Origin: Lucifuga dentata
Lineage: Eukaryota > Chordata > Actinopteri > Ophidiiformes > Bythitidae
Length of the DNA stretch: 64,000 nucleotides
Assembly (NCBI GenBank): GCA_014773175.1
Contig: VXCM01000285.1
Location: forward strand, 372,001-436,000
Direction: 5' to 3'
Both the position numbers and the translations under genes were made by a program. Below are positions 35,769-47,297 of the stretch, in pieces; positions within the stretch are counted from its first letter, which is position 1, and each line of letters begins with the position of its first letter. The notes under the pieces were generated by a model, which saw only the letters and a program-made list of their open reading frames with translations, ran no database searches and had not been told where the DNA came from.

Positions 35769-35806
35769 CAAAGAAAGACGTGACACGTGTGTCACGTCTT
35801 TCTTTG
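35769..35806. repeat. Perfect palindrome, 18-bp arms, E-box centre
   Basis: The arm CAAAGAAAGACGTGACAC (35769-35786) is followed by GT and then its exact reverse complement (35789-35806). The centre contains CACGTG (E-box, 35784-35789). Each arm contains GACGTGAC, which resembles a CRE/ATF half-site. Such near-perfect symmetry without spacer is unusual in spacer DNA. Confidence 0.9.
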
Positions 35807-37813
35807 TTGTTCCTATTTTAGTTCCTCTTTACTGCTTCACTTTCTCTGTTCTTTCTGTTCACTGGTTTGTGGGGTTCTTGTCAAGTCTTTCTCTTCCTCT
35901 ATTTCTTCTCATCCGAATGTTATCAGCGTAGCCGCAGCTATTAGCTAATAGCCCAGATAGGTATGACTATCAGATTCAGAGATAGCTTATGCCAGGCTTT
36001 TATGCAGCTGTGCCATTTCCCCTTATGCATTATAATCGATCATGTTCCTGTCAGAGCAGAGGGCCAGATCATTTTTTTATTTCTCTATTCTTCCTACAAG
36101 ATATGAGTCAGTGCCTCTATAAAAATAATGACCACTCAGATTATTTAGCATCAAGTACTTTTAATATAAAACTCCCAAATCAACCAATCTGTTGAGTCTC
36201 AAATGCCCAATTCTGTTTCTAAAAATGTTTGTAATATTGATTTTTGCATGAAATCACAACCCACCAAATTATATTAACACTATGCAAAATGGATTATCAT
36301 TAATGGGACGTGAAAAAAGCTCCTGCTCGTTACTGGGTTCCTTCATCAGTTACATCTCAGGGGTGGTTGATCTAGACTGAGTAATCTAATGAGCTGCAAA
36401 TGACTTTTTAATGCTCATTGAGTGTCTGTATGTAAAGTGGTGAGCTATCTCTTCTGTCTCTCAGATCTGATCTGTTCTAAGTCCTGCTGCCACTAAAGGG
36501 GATCGCATAAGATCTCTGAGAGTTTTCTTGTGGTCAAAGTGTGACATCACAGTAAGATAGAGGAATATGTAGGTAAGGGAATGTGCAGCACACTTCAGAA
36601 TCTGCAATACTGTATGTCTCAGGCAGGGAAAGAGCGCTTTATATTTCAGACGAGCTTTTTTTCTCTTTAATGGATTTGCTTTGCACACCAAACAGACTGG
36701 AGCAGCACGATAGTATGTCATCCATAAGGCAACAGTTTTCTAATGCAGTTAGCTTGGATATTGTGCTCTCTATCACACACACACATTGTCACCACCTCCT
36801 CTCTCGTTCCTCCCTTCGCAGCTATTTTTCCTGTGTTTTTGTGCGAGCAGGGTGACAAATCAGAGTGGCACTGGTGTGTGAGAAGCAGAATGGTGTCAGC
36901 ACAGAATGGCTGAGTTCAGATATAAATCTTACACCTGCGGTAATTAGCACCTGCACCACGTATCTGACAGCATCTCCTGTGTAAACACTGAAAAGTAGAA
37001 TTTCAGGAGAAATTACAAATCAGCAAATATGGTGGTGGTTGTCACCTTTGAAGGAAAAGGGAATGATTGACAGACCTTGCAATGGCAAGAAAGTTGTATT
37101 TATTTGTAAATATTTCATAAAATTTCATGGCATCATTGGCTGCCCTTGTTGTTTTATAGGTTACCATCCACCATGAAGCGCAGTGTTACTTCTCTCTGAC
37201 TTTCCTCCGGCCTTCTGCCCAACAAGCAGTTCCTCCAGCTTGTGAATGAGGTCATTTTGTTCAGCGGAGAGTGCAAGGCTTGCGCTTTCTAAATGTGGCG
37301 ACTGGTGTTCGCACCTTCAGCCCCATGTACAATAATATGTTCCATCAGGCCGTAAATTATGTTCATTTGGCCTCACACAAGCTAGAGACCTGACATTAGG
37401 CTTTTACAAACCACAAACAAATGACAATGAAGAGTTGTGTTTAGTTGCTATGGAAATATGAAAATGATGTCAAACTGAGCACTTAACCGCCGTTTGTACA
37501 AAATATTCATCTTGTTTTGTGTCATCTTTCATTTTGAGGATTGATTACTTGGAAGTGGTTTGATTTTGACAATAAATTACCATCACTACCAAGCTCTATA
37601 TGCCATTGTCTCTCAGCCAAAAATATGTCATATCTTTACACCGTTCACTTAAAAGTGACAATAATATCACAAATCAAATATTTCCTACATTGTTCCAGCA
37701 CACCCAGCAAACAAACACTGACTCACAGACATGTCAGAGGGCAGGTCCACTCCCTTTGCTTCAATTTGTCACACTCTCACCCTTTTCCTCTTTCTTTCAC
37801 ACACAATAGTCAC

Positions 37814-37820
<7 letters not shown>
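35807..37820. other. Intergenic, no supported gene
   Basis: AT-rich spacer. No coding, RNA or repeat element could be supported. Confidence 0.5.

Positions 37821-37821
<1 letters not shown>

Positions 37822-37878
<57 letters not shown>
37822..37878. repeat. (CA)n microsatellite
   Basis: A CA run of about 57 bp. It accounts for the His-Thr runs in translated frames here. Confidence 0.95.
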
Positions 37879-37879
<1 letters not shown>

Positions 37880-39158
37880 CAGTCAAAAGCTCATGCATGC
37901 AAATGAACAATGAACACACAAACATTGACCCAAACGCCCAAATGGAAGCCCTCATTCCAATCTCCTACAACTGTTCAGTGAAGCACAACGCTAAGCTCCA
38001 CATCTTAAACCCTAGACAAACATATTTATTCATGATTCCAGAGCAGGGAGGGGCAGAGTGTAAATGCTGTTTGACAGGACAGACATATTTGTCTGGAAAA
38101 GATTCTGCACTACTTCGTTAGGCTGCACACTATGTACTGTGGCTTTGTATGTAAACGCCACACTGTTATTATTCAGGACCGTAAAATGCTCAGATCCTGT
38201 ATAGAATGACGTATAGATGCCATGGGGATCCTGTCAGCGGATATTGTAAAGCTTTTATGGTCCTGCAAGGGCTATTATTACAGTAAAATTTCAAAAACAC
38301 TGATGATCCTGTCTTTTCCATGTTTCATTATTTAGATTTTTCTGTGATTGCACACTCCTCTCCTTCATAACTGGGACACATGTTTCCAAAGGTGGAATCC
38401 CAGATCTACTTCTTTGATGGTTTTGAGTATCAAACGACCAGTGAGGAGACTTTGAGAATGTCTGAACAATAATCAAGGAGAGAATGTTGAGACTCAACCC
38501 TAACCTCCTCCTCACCGCCTCAACAATACTGTCATTATTCCCTACCCACCAGGGTGGCCCTGGAATTTTCCTGCAAAACAGCATAAACAACAACAGCAAA
38601 AGATAATAATACACAGCAATGCTTTAATTTAGCCATCGGGAAGCTGTAAAAAGGGCTGGAGTTTGTTTTTGTATGTCTCTCCTGGTGTACCCACCTACCA
38701 AATTCAGGAGGTTTGCAGTAATCTACAATTGGAAAAGAAATCAAACAGTCTTTTCTAATTTGCTGGATGACAGAAAAATGTTAGTTCATTTATCATATTT
38801 GACGTATTATTTGCAGAGACAGAGATGGGAGCAGGAGGCAGTTTAGCTGGCAGTTTCATTTTTTTGCATCCGAACAAAATGCTTAAAACAAAATGAGCAG
38901 GTAGCTGGCTCTGCATATTCCAAACAGACCCAACATCTGCTACATCCTGCTGATGTGAGCAAGAGAAAAGTATGCGTAGCCATTCCTCACATCCCACAAA
39001 TTAAATATCTTGTGTTACAGAAGGCAGTTGAGCAGTATTCCATTGCATGAGTGCTTTGAACTGCATCATTTATTATCTGATCACTTCAAGTCCTGAAAAC
39101 TTGAACTTACTACTTATGATACTATTATAGTATTACAATCCGTGAGGGTAATGAACCC

Positions 39159-39164
<6 letters not shown>
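37879..39164. other. Intergenic, no supported gene
   Basis: Spacer without supported features. Confidence 0.5.

Positions 39165-39202
<38 letters not shown>
39165..39202. repeat. (TC)n microsatellite
   Basis: A TC run of about 38 bp. Confidence 0.95.
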
Positions 39203-39205
<3 letters not shown>

Positions 39206-39666
39206 CGCTCTCTCAGGTCACAGGTGCTCCACAGCTGTGTAGGAATAAGCATCTGGAGTCCAGGAGGATGTTGGAGAAGATACAGAGGGCAGGGAAGAGC
39301 ACAGCAGATCTAACCTCCATTCTGGCTGTGGTGGGGAGGGTTCCTGGCACCGTGATTTGATGCACAAAGAGAAACAAAAATCACATTGCCAGGGATTTCC
39401 ACTCCTTCACAGCTCTGCAGGTGATTCAGCCACATTGGTATGTTCCCAATGCCAGATGCTTTTGTGTAGTCTTCTGTTTTCAGTTGATATCAGACACCGG
39501 ATGTTGCTATGGAGTCAAAGGAATAATTAATGGAAAAATCTGACACAGGAGATTTCAAAGTTTAGATGAATATTTTGATGAGCTCTCTCAGCAGACTTCA
39601 AGAGTGTGGGATTTGTTTCACCAAAAACTGCAAAAGGGCACATCTGCCTCAAAAGTGTCTGTCTAA

Positions 39667-40167
39667 TCAGAGTGTCCATCCAGTTTTTAATGATGCTTCA
39701 AAGTTTTTGATGTAGATCCTGTGTCTTCCATTGGAAAGCCCAGTAACATAAACCATTTTGATCTTTAAAATGATGGATCCTGCACTGACAGTGCTCTGAA
39801 ACACAATACGAATAATCCCCATAAAAGGCAAAGCAAACTTTAGATTCCTGAGCATTAAAGGTTTTGAAACTACCAGCCACGATGAGCAATCAGAAGTCAG
39901 CGTGAGTCTCGGTTCCCTCCAAAGCCAGCCACCCCACTTGCTAAAGGCACAGAGCTTAGCTAATTGGTGAGCATTGATCCCTGCTATGTGTTGTTCACAG
40001 TGGCTAAGTTCAGTGCCTGAGGTGAAATAGTTGATTCGATGGAGGGGATTTGTTCCGATGAATGGAAAGAACTTGATGATCTTGGGTATGAAGAAATGAA
40101 GGGGGAGGAAAGGAGAGGAGTGACGAGAGATCAGGCTGAGAGGGAGGGAGATGTAGTTATGAGACAA
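39667..40167 (-). other. Unidentified 166-codon open frame
   Basis: A minus-strand frame starts MSHNYISLPL and ends SLKTGWTL, with mixed non-repetitive composition. No domain, splice context or repeat family was recognised. It is long for chance in this AT-rich spacer, but alone it does not support a gene. Confidence 0.2.
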
Positions 40168-41275
40168 AGAGAAGACTTGAAGACAATCAGGACAAGTGTA
40201 GGAGAGTTGATGACTAAGAATTATGCAGGAGTTATAAGGGTTTTAATCTGTGGACTCTGCAGGTCTCTGCAGGTCTGCGGGACAAACCATACCTGAACAC
40301 CTTTTGTTTTGACTGTGTTTTATTGTGTTTGCCTGAAGCAACAACTGTTTTTATCTTACTTGTGCATCTGACAACAATGATCATACCCAAATATTTCAAA
40401 CCTTTTCCATGAGATACTTTGACCCAGGTTTAATGCGGGCTTGATGATGCCGGAGTTCTCTTGCAATTTTAGGAATGAGGTGCTAAATGTCAGATCCTTC
40501 AAGGCATGCTCAGTTCTTATCCAACTGAGCTAGCTCAGCATTGGTGTGCCAGGACTTTGGCGCCACGCAGCAGGCGAGACTGACAGGAAATTTGGTACAC
40601 TTGATCCACACTCAGACTACATGCTTCTTCATTGTCACTGTGCTTATGCTGAATTTCCTATGTGAAATCACCTCTGTGCTGTTTCCGTTATGTACCCTGG
40701 ATTTTTTTTTTTTTTTTTTTTTTTCTGTATTAGCATGCAGATTGCACCCTCCATTGTTAAAGGAAGTCACTTCGGGCTGTGCCCTCCTGTGCCTACTGAA
40801 CTGGTATCAGTGTTTTACCTGAAAACTGGCTCAGTTCAGCAGGAACAGGAGTGGAGCCCACTAATCACCTCATCAACGTCCAATCAGCATGCAGCAAGGC
40901 AACCCAGCCCAGTTTCAGTTTCCTGTTACAATGCTGTGATTAATTAACCACACCCCCAAAGAGCTGCGTGAGGTGTTTGTGTGCAGCCATTGGCCCAGAT
41001 GAAATCAACTCCCAGCATTCCAACCTGTCACACGACTGCATCAAACACTGAAGTGTATCAAGGCAGTGCAGCCCCGGTTAGATAGCAGCCCATGTCTGAG
41101 CTAAAATATGAATTTTTCATAAGCAGATTTACCATTTTTTCCTTGATAGGTAGGCCTTGGCATCCCCAGCCTTTGTGTGAATATTGTTACATACTGATGC
41201 AGTCATTCTTGATGTTCAGTTCAGCCTTCATGTTTATTTCAGTATTGCATTCCACCCTTGACAAGGCTACAAATG

Positions 41276-41276
<1 letters not shown>

Positions 41277-41316
<40 letters not shown>
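41277..41316. repeat. (CT)n microsatellite
   Basis: A CT run of about 40 bp, the last of the CT/GA cluster. Confidence 0.95.
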
Positions 41317-41319
<3 letters not shown>

Positions 41320-44300
41320 CCTGACTCTCTCTTTTCTGTCTCTGTGAGCTATCAAAGGCCAGACTGGGACTGGAGTTCATTGTGGGATAATCTCAGTAAA
41401 ATGCCTGCTATGTCTCTGTAACTGATGTCACCCATCAGCCCCCATTATCAGAGACTGGGAATGTGTGTGCAATGCTGCTTCATCCCGTCACACCATAACT
41501 CACAACCAGCAAAAGAAAGTGCTTCATCTTGAAAACTTTACACCCTTGAAAAATGAAAGCTCATTAGCAAGCATGATGAATCTGCTTTTATCCAACAACC
41601 CAGAGATTCTGGTTTGTGCCATCAAATGATATTTGTCAGTTAGAGTTTGAATTTCTGTGAATAGATGTTCCATTCTAACCTGAGTTACCCAAAGAAGGGC
41701 TTGAATGTCATTTTTTTTCATCGTAGGATTTCGTCTTTAGGGCATTGCTCCATCAAGGTGGTAGGAAAGGAAACCCTAAGAGATGATTTGTGTATGAAGT
41801 TAATCTAAGTGGGTATGGAATATGTTGATGCATGAAACCCATTAATCAAACTCTTACAGAGTTTCTATTTTCAGCCATCTGTAGCATATCTTTTGATGTT
41901 ATAGCTGCAACTATTGTTTCATGTCATTATTAATCCAGTTACAATTAAAAGCAATAAACTTTAAATGTGCTTGAGAAAGAATTTAGTTTGGCATTTATTT
42001 CCATAAATTAGATAAAATCATCTATCCATAAGGGGAAAACTGTTACTGCACTGGGAAGAACAACGTTGGAGAAAAGAGACAAATAATGAATAAGGTCATG
42101 AAAAAGGCATGAAAGGATTCAAATGAAAATAAATTTAAATACAAGTGAGAGCATCTCTGCAGTTTGATAGCAGGTGATTACCATATTATGATATGTACCT
42201 GTTTGCCTGTGGGTAGTTAGTGGTTTGTAAATTATTGTCAGTCAATGTGTTTACATGTACACTATACTTTGAGTTTGGTCTCTACTGCAATTAAGGCATT
42301 AAGATGAATATATGGATAGAATTGTTATGATTCCAATGTTCATAATATATACATGACTCATTGCTTAATTGGCTTAAAAGGGTAAGTATGCCAGGTAAGG
42401 AAATGCTTGCGGAGCTTGTCTCTGCTGATTATAAGCCAATGGATTTACAGTCACATTAGGGAGTCAGTTACTTGTAATACACCAAGTTTATAGCAATTTC
42501 AGGCTGATTGTAGTGTTTACATTATATTTGAAAAAAAATCTGTTTATTGCCTTAATTGTATTATAATCAAGGTTTTAACATAGGTATTGAGTGATAGCAG
42601 AAGACTGAAAAAACTGCAAAGGGTCAAAGGTTTTCTTGAGTTACACTTGTTTGCCTGATATCAAATATACATACATCGAAATCGTAAATATGACAATACA
42701 CATTCTGTAGTCTTCATCAAAACACACACATATAATTACACTGCCATAAAGGGGTTACCCAGACTGAAGCCTGCGGCTCCGACCACATCTCTTATTTTCG
42801 TCGCCATAGCGATGTCATCATCTCTTTCATCTTTAGGCCTCAAAGACTGACCAGATTACATGATGTGGCTGCTTTATTGAGTCTGATCTGCTTTTGTTGC
42901 CCCTCTGCCATTCAATCAGCATCTGTGTGGTTGTAGCCTTTAGCTGCATGCTCGGCCGGGTAATTTGGTTAGAGCTGAGCGGGAACATCTGTTCTGCAAA
43001 GCCTCAGCTCCTTCCGTTCCTCTGGCCTCATGGAAAAACCCAAGCTAGTGTAGAGGCTACCACTGCTGCACAGGAGCTCCAAACCTTTCATGTCACAAAG
43101 ATCCACACCCAGTCAAGAGGAATCTCTCTGATGAGAGAGGAGAGGGGTGACACATGTGAATCCATGTTAAAATTACAGTTGGACTGAAGATTGATTCCAT
43201 ATGTACAGGAGGAGTGCTTACAGTATGAAATTTTTGGCTGTAAGTATCCAGTGATTGGTGAGCAGAAAAAAAATGTTACGAGGAATAATACTTCACAGTT
43301 TTTAATCCTTTTTTAAATCTATTATGAATTTTAATTATAATATTATAAAATCACATATTACTGTGTATTATTTAATTTAAAAAAAAACAATCTGGACTCT
43401 CACTGGGTTGCATACATTTTCATGAACTTTTGGTGATAAACACATGAATTATTTAGTATATTAATATACTATGTAGATATTTTAATAAATTTCTATTTGC
43501 ACTTACATCTATGTTCTCTACTTTTATTTATATTAATATGAACTACATCTGGAGAGTGGAGTGTGGTGAGGACAGAAAATTATTTCTTCAGTTGGAAGGG
43601 CTCAGTTCCAACCAGGTTCCAGTTGTTTGACCATTTACGTTTAAGCCTTGCAGAAGTGTTTTTGAGCAAGATGCTTAATAATCCCAAATCTGTCCCAGTT
43701 GTACTATGTAATACTCTGTAACTGACCTTTGACCTTCTTATGAAAGTGGGCAAAAAGTAACCTCTGCTCCATCTCCATTATAATAAAGACACAAAGTAAA
43801 CCAAACTGTAGTTTTATAAGAGAGAGACTTAAGGAGAACAGAGCCTTTCTCAAAGAAAACCTGCATCCACACTTTAGAAATGTTGGGAAACTAAACCTGC
43901 ATCAACACCCTTGGAACATCTTTCATAACACAATTAGTTAAGTGGTCTCTGCTCAGCCAAACACAGGAAGAATGAAAGAAGGGATTACATACTGACAAAC
44001 ATTCCCAAGATTAAGAGCAGAGTCACTGCAGATGGCAGAGATCCAAATCTGAGAAATGTTGTCTTTGGTAATTTTCCTAAATAATCAAAATGAAAGATTT
44101 NAAAAAAAAAAAAAAAAAAAAAAAAAAAAGCAAATTTTTAATGCATGTGGTAACTTGTCACCTTGTTGGAATGTTATTTCATTTATTTTAATTTTAAAAA
44201 GACATTAGTAACAGGATTGATGTGCACAGTGTGTCTTCTTCTTTTGCTTTTATTTCTCAGAACCTCTGGCCTCTTTTCCTTTGGCTCCACAGTCCCATTA

Positions 44301-44403
44301 TCTGGAATCTGATAAAGAGGAAACAGCTGGGCCCAGAGATGGTTCAGATTTAAAGATCCCTGCCTCCTCACGTGTACCCATGTTACTGTAGGAGGAACTC
44401 CGA

Positions 44404-44536
44404 ACCAAAACAGTCTCTGTTGTGTATCACATCTTTCTCCTTACAAGATACAGACAAAAAAAAAAATGCNACCAAAACAGTCTCTGTTGTGTATCACATC
44501 TTTCTCCTTACAAGATACAGACAAAAAAAAAAATGC
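44404..44536. repeat. Exact 66-bp duplication around N (assembly artefact)
   Basis: Positions 44404-44469 and 44471-44536 are identical and flank the N at 44470. Confidence 0.85.
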
Positions 44537-46832
44537 AGTGTGTAGACACACTGCCAGCCCAATTTTCCCCTTTTCTCTCATCCTTCCTTTTCCAGTTCAG
44601 TTGTCATCTTCTTAGTCTTCAGTCCCTGTGTGTGTATGTTGACAAAAATATATGCTTGTGTTCATGCTTGTTTTCATGCTGCAGAGACGTTAATGACTTT
44701 TAACTGTGAACTCAAAGTACAGAGGTCCTAATGTGGGTCTAAAAGCTCCACAGAAGAAGAGTACTCAAGTCTTCAAGTCCTCCAGGCAAGATTCCACAGC
44801 CAGGTGCAGCTGAGGGAGGAAAAAAGGGTCTTGTATGCAAATGTGTGATTTGTTCGCGTGGACATGCAGCGAATACACCCTTCCTTTCTTTTGTTTTCAG
44901 TGTTAAGAGCATGATGTCAGCTGCCTGAAGGGAAATGGTACACACACAGACTGATTGATCGATTGGGTATAATTGTAACCAAAACAGTGAGTATTTGCAC
45001 AGCCATTATTGATGTCAGAATGAGAATGGGACACTGTAACATAGCCATATACTCAGGATATTAACATTTTCTTGTGGAGGTTTTCCCAGGGAGTGAGTCT
45101 GCTGGGTTAAATAAAGATTCCCTGATGCTGCTAGTTTATGAAATCATGCTGTGTGGCTCAGAAAGACCAGATAACTACTGATTCACTGAACACCTGAACT
45201 GTCACTCTCTCCATTACACCCCTCTGGGAACATGCATACACCCACAAATAGCATAGATGCATGAGCAGAAGCACCATTAAAGTAGTTTTTTTTTTTTTTT
45301 TTTTTTTAGCTCCCAGCACATACCTACCATTTTTATGTAATAAAACATTTAGACAGTTACACAATCTAAACATGCTTCTCTGTTATAGTATATGTTGTAA
45401 CTCCTCTCTTCAGTGAGCTACAGCTAGGTGGAGAGGTAGCTAATAACTGGCTAATACATACTTATTGCTGCTGCTGTGTTTAGGAGAGGAGCAGACATGG
45501 CAAAAAGGAGACATACCATCAGCATGAATGGAAGTCAATTATGGAATCAGCAGTAGTTTTAGTTAAATAATGCATATTTTCGTTAAATGAACAGGGCAGT
45601 GACAGATCATTTCTCCTGACTGTTTGTTCAGATCAGGTCAGAACAAGATGTTATGAATGACTTTTCAATGTTTTCCAAACACGTGACCTGCATGTATGTG
45701 TGACAAGATACAGATGAGACAGGAATGACAGTCATCCCCTCTTCAAATAGTGTCATTCACATGAGACATGTTGTCATTATGCTGTGATTCCAAGACTGTA
45801 TTACTCTTACACAATCTTTAATTGTTATATTAAGCTACAAAGTTTAAAAAAAAAAAAAAAAATCATCCTAACAAGCCATTTTGTGTGTTATTTTTGTTCC
45901 TCCACCATACAGATGGTACAGGCTTCTGAAATTTCTTTTGCTAGAGCTGCAAAAGAACACATACCCAGTAAGCCAAAGAATACAGTATGTCAGACATGTT
46001 TGACATGGATGGGACTCGTTCCAGACTTGGCTGTCTTCGAGAACATACCCAAAGGCACCAACCTGGTCACAGCATGTATGAATTTTAATAACAAAGATTA
46101 AGCACTAATTCAGTCAGCTGTATCCTGTAACATATAGGGATGACCCCTGACTTTAACATGCACCTGAGGCCTTAGACAATGTTCTTGAAGATAGGTGGGG
46201 AATAATGGGGACACTATAGAATTGACCCTAAAAACTCTGAGTTTTAGAGGTTAAGTCAAATTTAGAGCTTCCTGACTTGACTTTTCTGTTGAAACCATAG
46301 CAATTGAGCTCTGTGACAATGATCAGGTTTATCTCCATATTTTGTAATCCCTGAGGAGATTATCTTGTAGAGCCTGGGGTCACGTCTCAACCTTCCTAAC
46401 CAACATGTTTGCATACACGTGTGGGAAAGACATTAATTGAAGACACTGTGTCCAATTTGAAGCTAACAAAAGACTGTTGTTAGTACCCCCTTCCACATCT
46501 GCAAATCCTGGTCGTTATCATCATCATCACTTTCTGCCATTACTGTATCTATAGGAGTCCCTATCAGAGCTTTCAGAATCATTTGTATGAATTGCACTAA
46601 TTTTCTCTTGGAAATTCAAATTCTGTAAAGTTATTTCATTTGCAGCATCCGTTTCTCCATGAGCCTGGTACAGTAGTTCCATCCTTCTGCTTGCATCTCT
46701 GTCCCTCTGCATGTTTCTCTTTTTTGCTGATGTGGCACAAATGGACTTTGGAAAGTGGGCTGACTGTACGCTCCATTTGCTCATGTGGCTTGCTATAGCA
46801 CCACCAGCAATAGTTTTAACTGTTTGTGTGTG

Positions 46833-47292
46833 TGATGGGTGGGTTTAGGAGGAGGACTCAAATGCAGGCTCAGGCAGTGTATGAGGAAGAAACAGTCTTT
46901 AATTGAAGTCCAGGCAAGAATACTACTGATAGTGAGGCAGGATGAACTTACAGGAATCAGGCAGATAATCCACAAGGCAGGCGGCAAAAAAAAAAAAAAA
47001 AAAATAAAAGAAACAAACCAACAAACATAAAGACAGGAAAACCAGGAGACAAGAAACAAGCTAACCAGGCAAACAAGCAAACAGGACGAGCAAACCAGCA
47101 AACAAGACAATCTGGCAGAAAACAAAGGAACCCAGGGTAGTATAAATACTGAAGACGTGATTAACTGATAGAACACAGGTGATGGAGAAAACTGGAGGGA
47201 AACTAAACAAAACCAGAAGTAAAGCAAACTAGACAGCAAAAGACCAAGAATACAAAATAAAACAGGAAGTGACCAAAGAACAGATCATGACA
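46833..47292 (-). mobile_element. Solo LTR (460 bp) with 5-bp target-site duplication
   Basis: The element begins TGATGGGTGG and ends CATGACA on plus, so both strands show the TG...CA ends of an LTR. It is flanked by GTGTG on both sides (46828-46832 and 47293-47297), a 5-bp target duplication, although the left copy lies in a GT-rich run. Read on the minus strand it has a TATTTATA box (47141-47150) and an ATTAAA polyadenylation signal (46898-46903), in the right order for an LTR promoter and terminator. No internal gag or pol region is next to it, so it is a solo LTR left by recombination. A Gypsy-like origin is a guess. Confidence 0.7.
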
Positions 47293-47297
47293 GTGTG

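Larger units (their letters stand above)
40168..46827. other. Intergenic, no supported gene
   Basis: About 6.7 kb of spacer. It contains a poly-T run at 40710-40725, (CT)n at 41277-41316, an 18-bp AT palindrome at 43454-43471, a poly-A gap at 44101, a duplication artefact at 44404-44536 and a poly-T run at about 45287-45307. Confidence 0.5.

Noticed and set aside
43454..43471. 18-bp perfect AT palindrome TAGTATATTAATATACTA
   Set aside because: Short AT-only palindromes are common by chance in AT-rich spacer.
46793..47239. 148-codon minus-strand frame with Leu/Val/Ser/Cys-rich hydrophobic sequence
   Set aside because: It lies inside the solo LTR, and its composition reflects the T-rich strand of that LTR.
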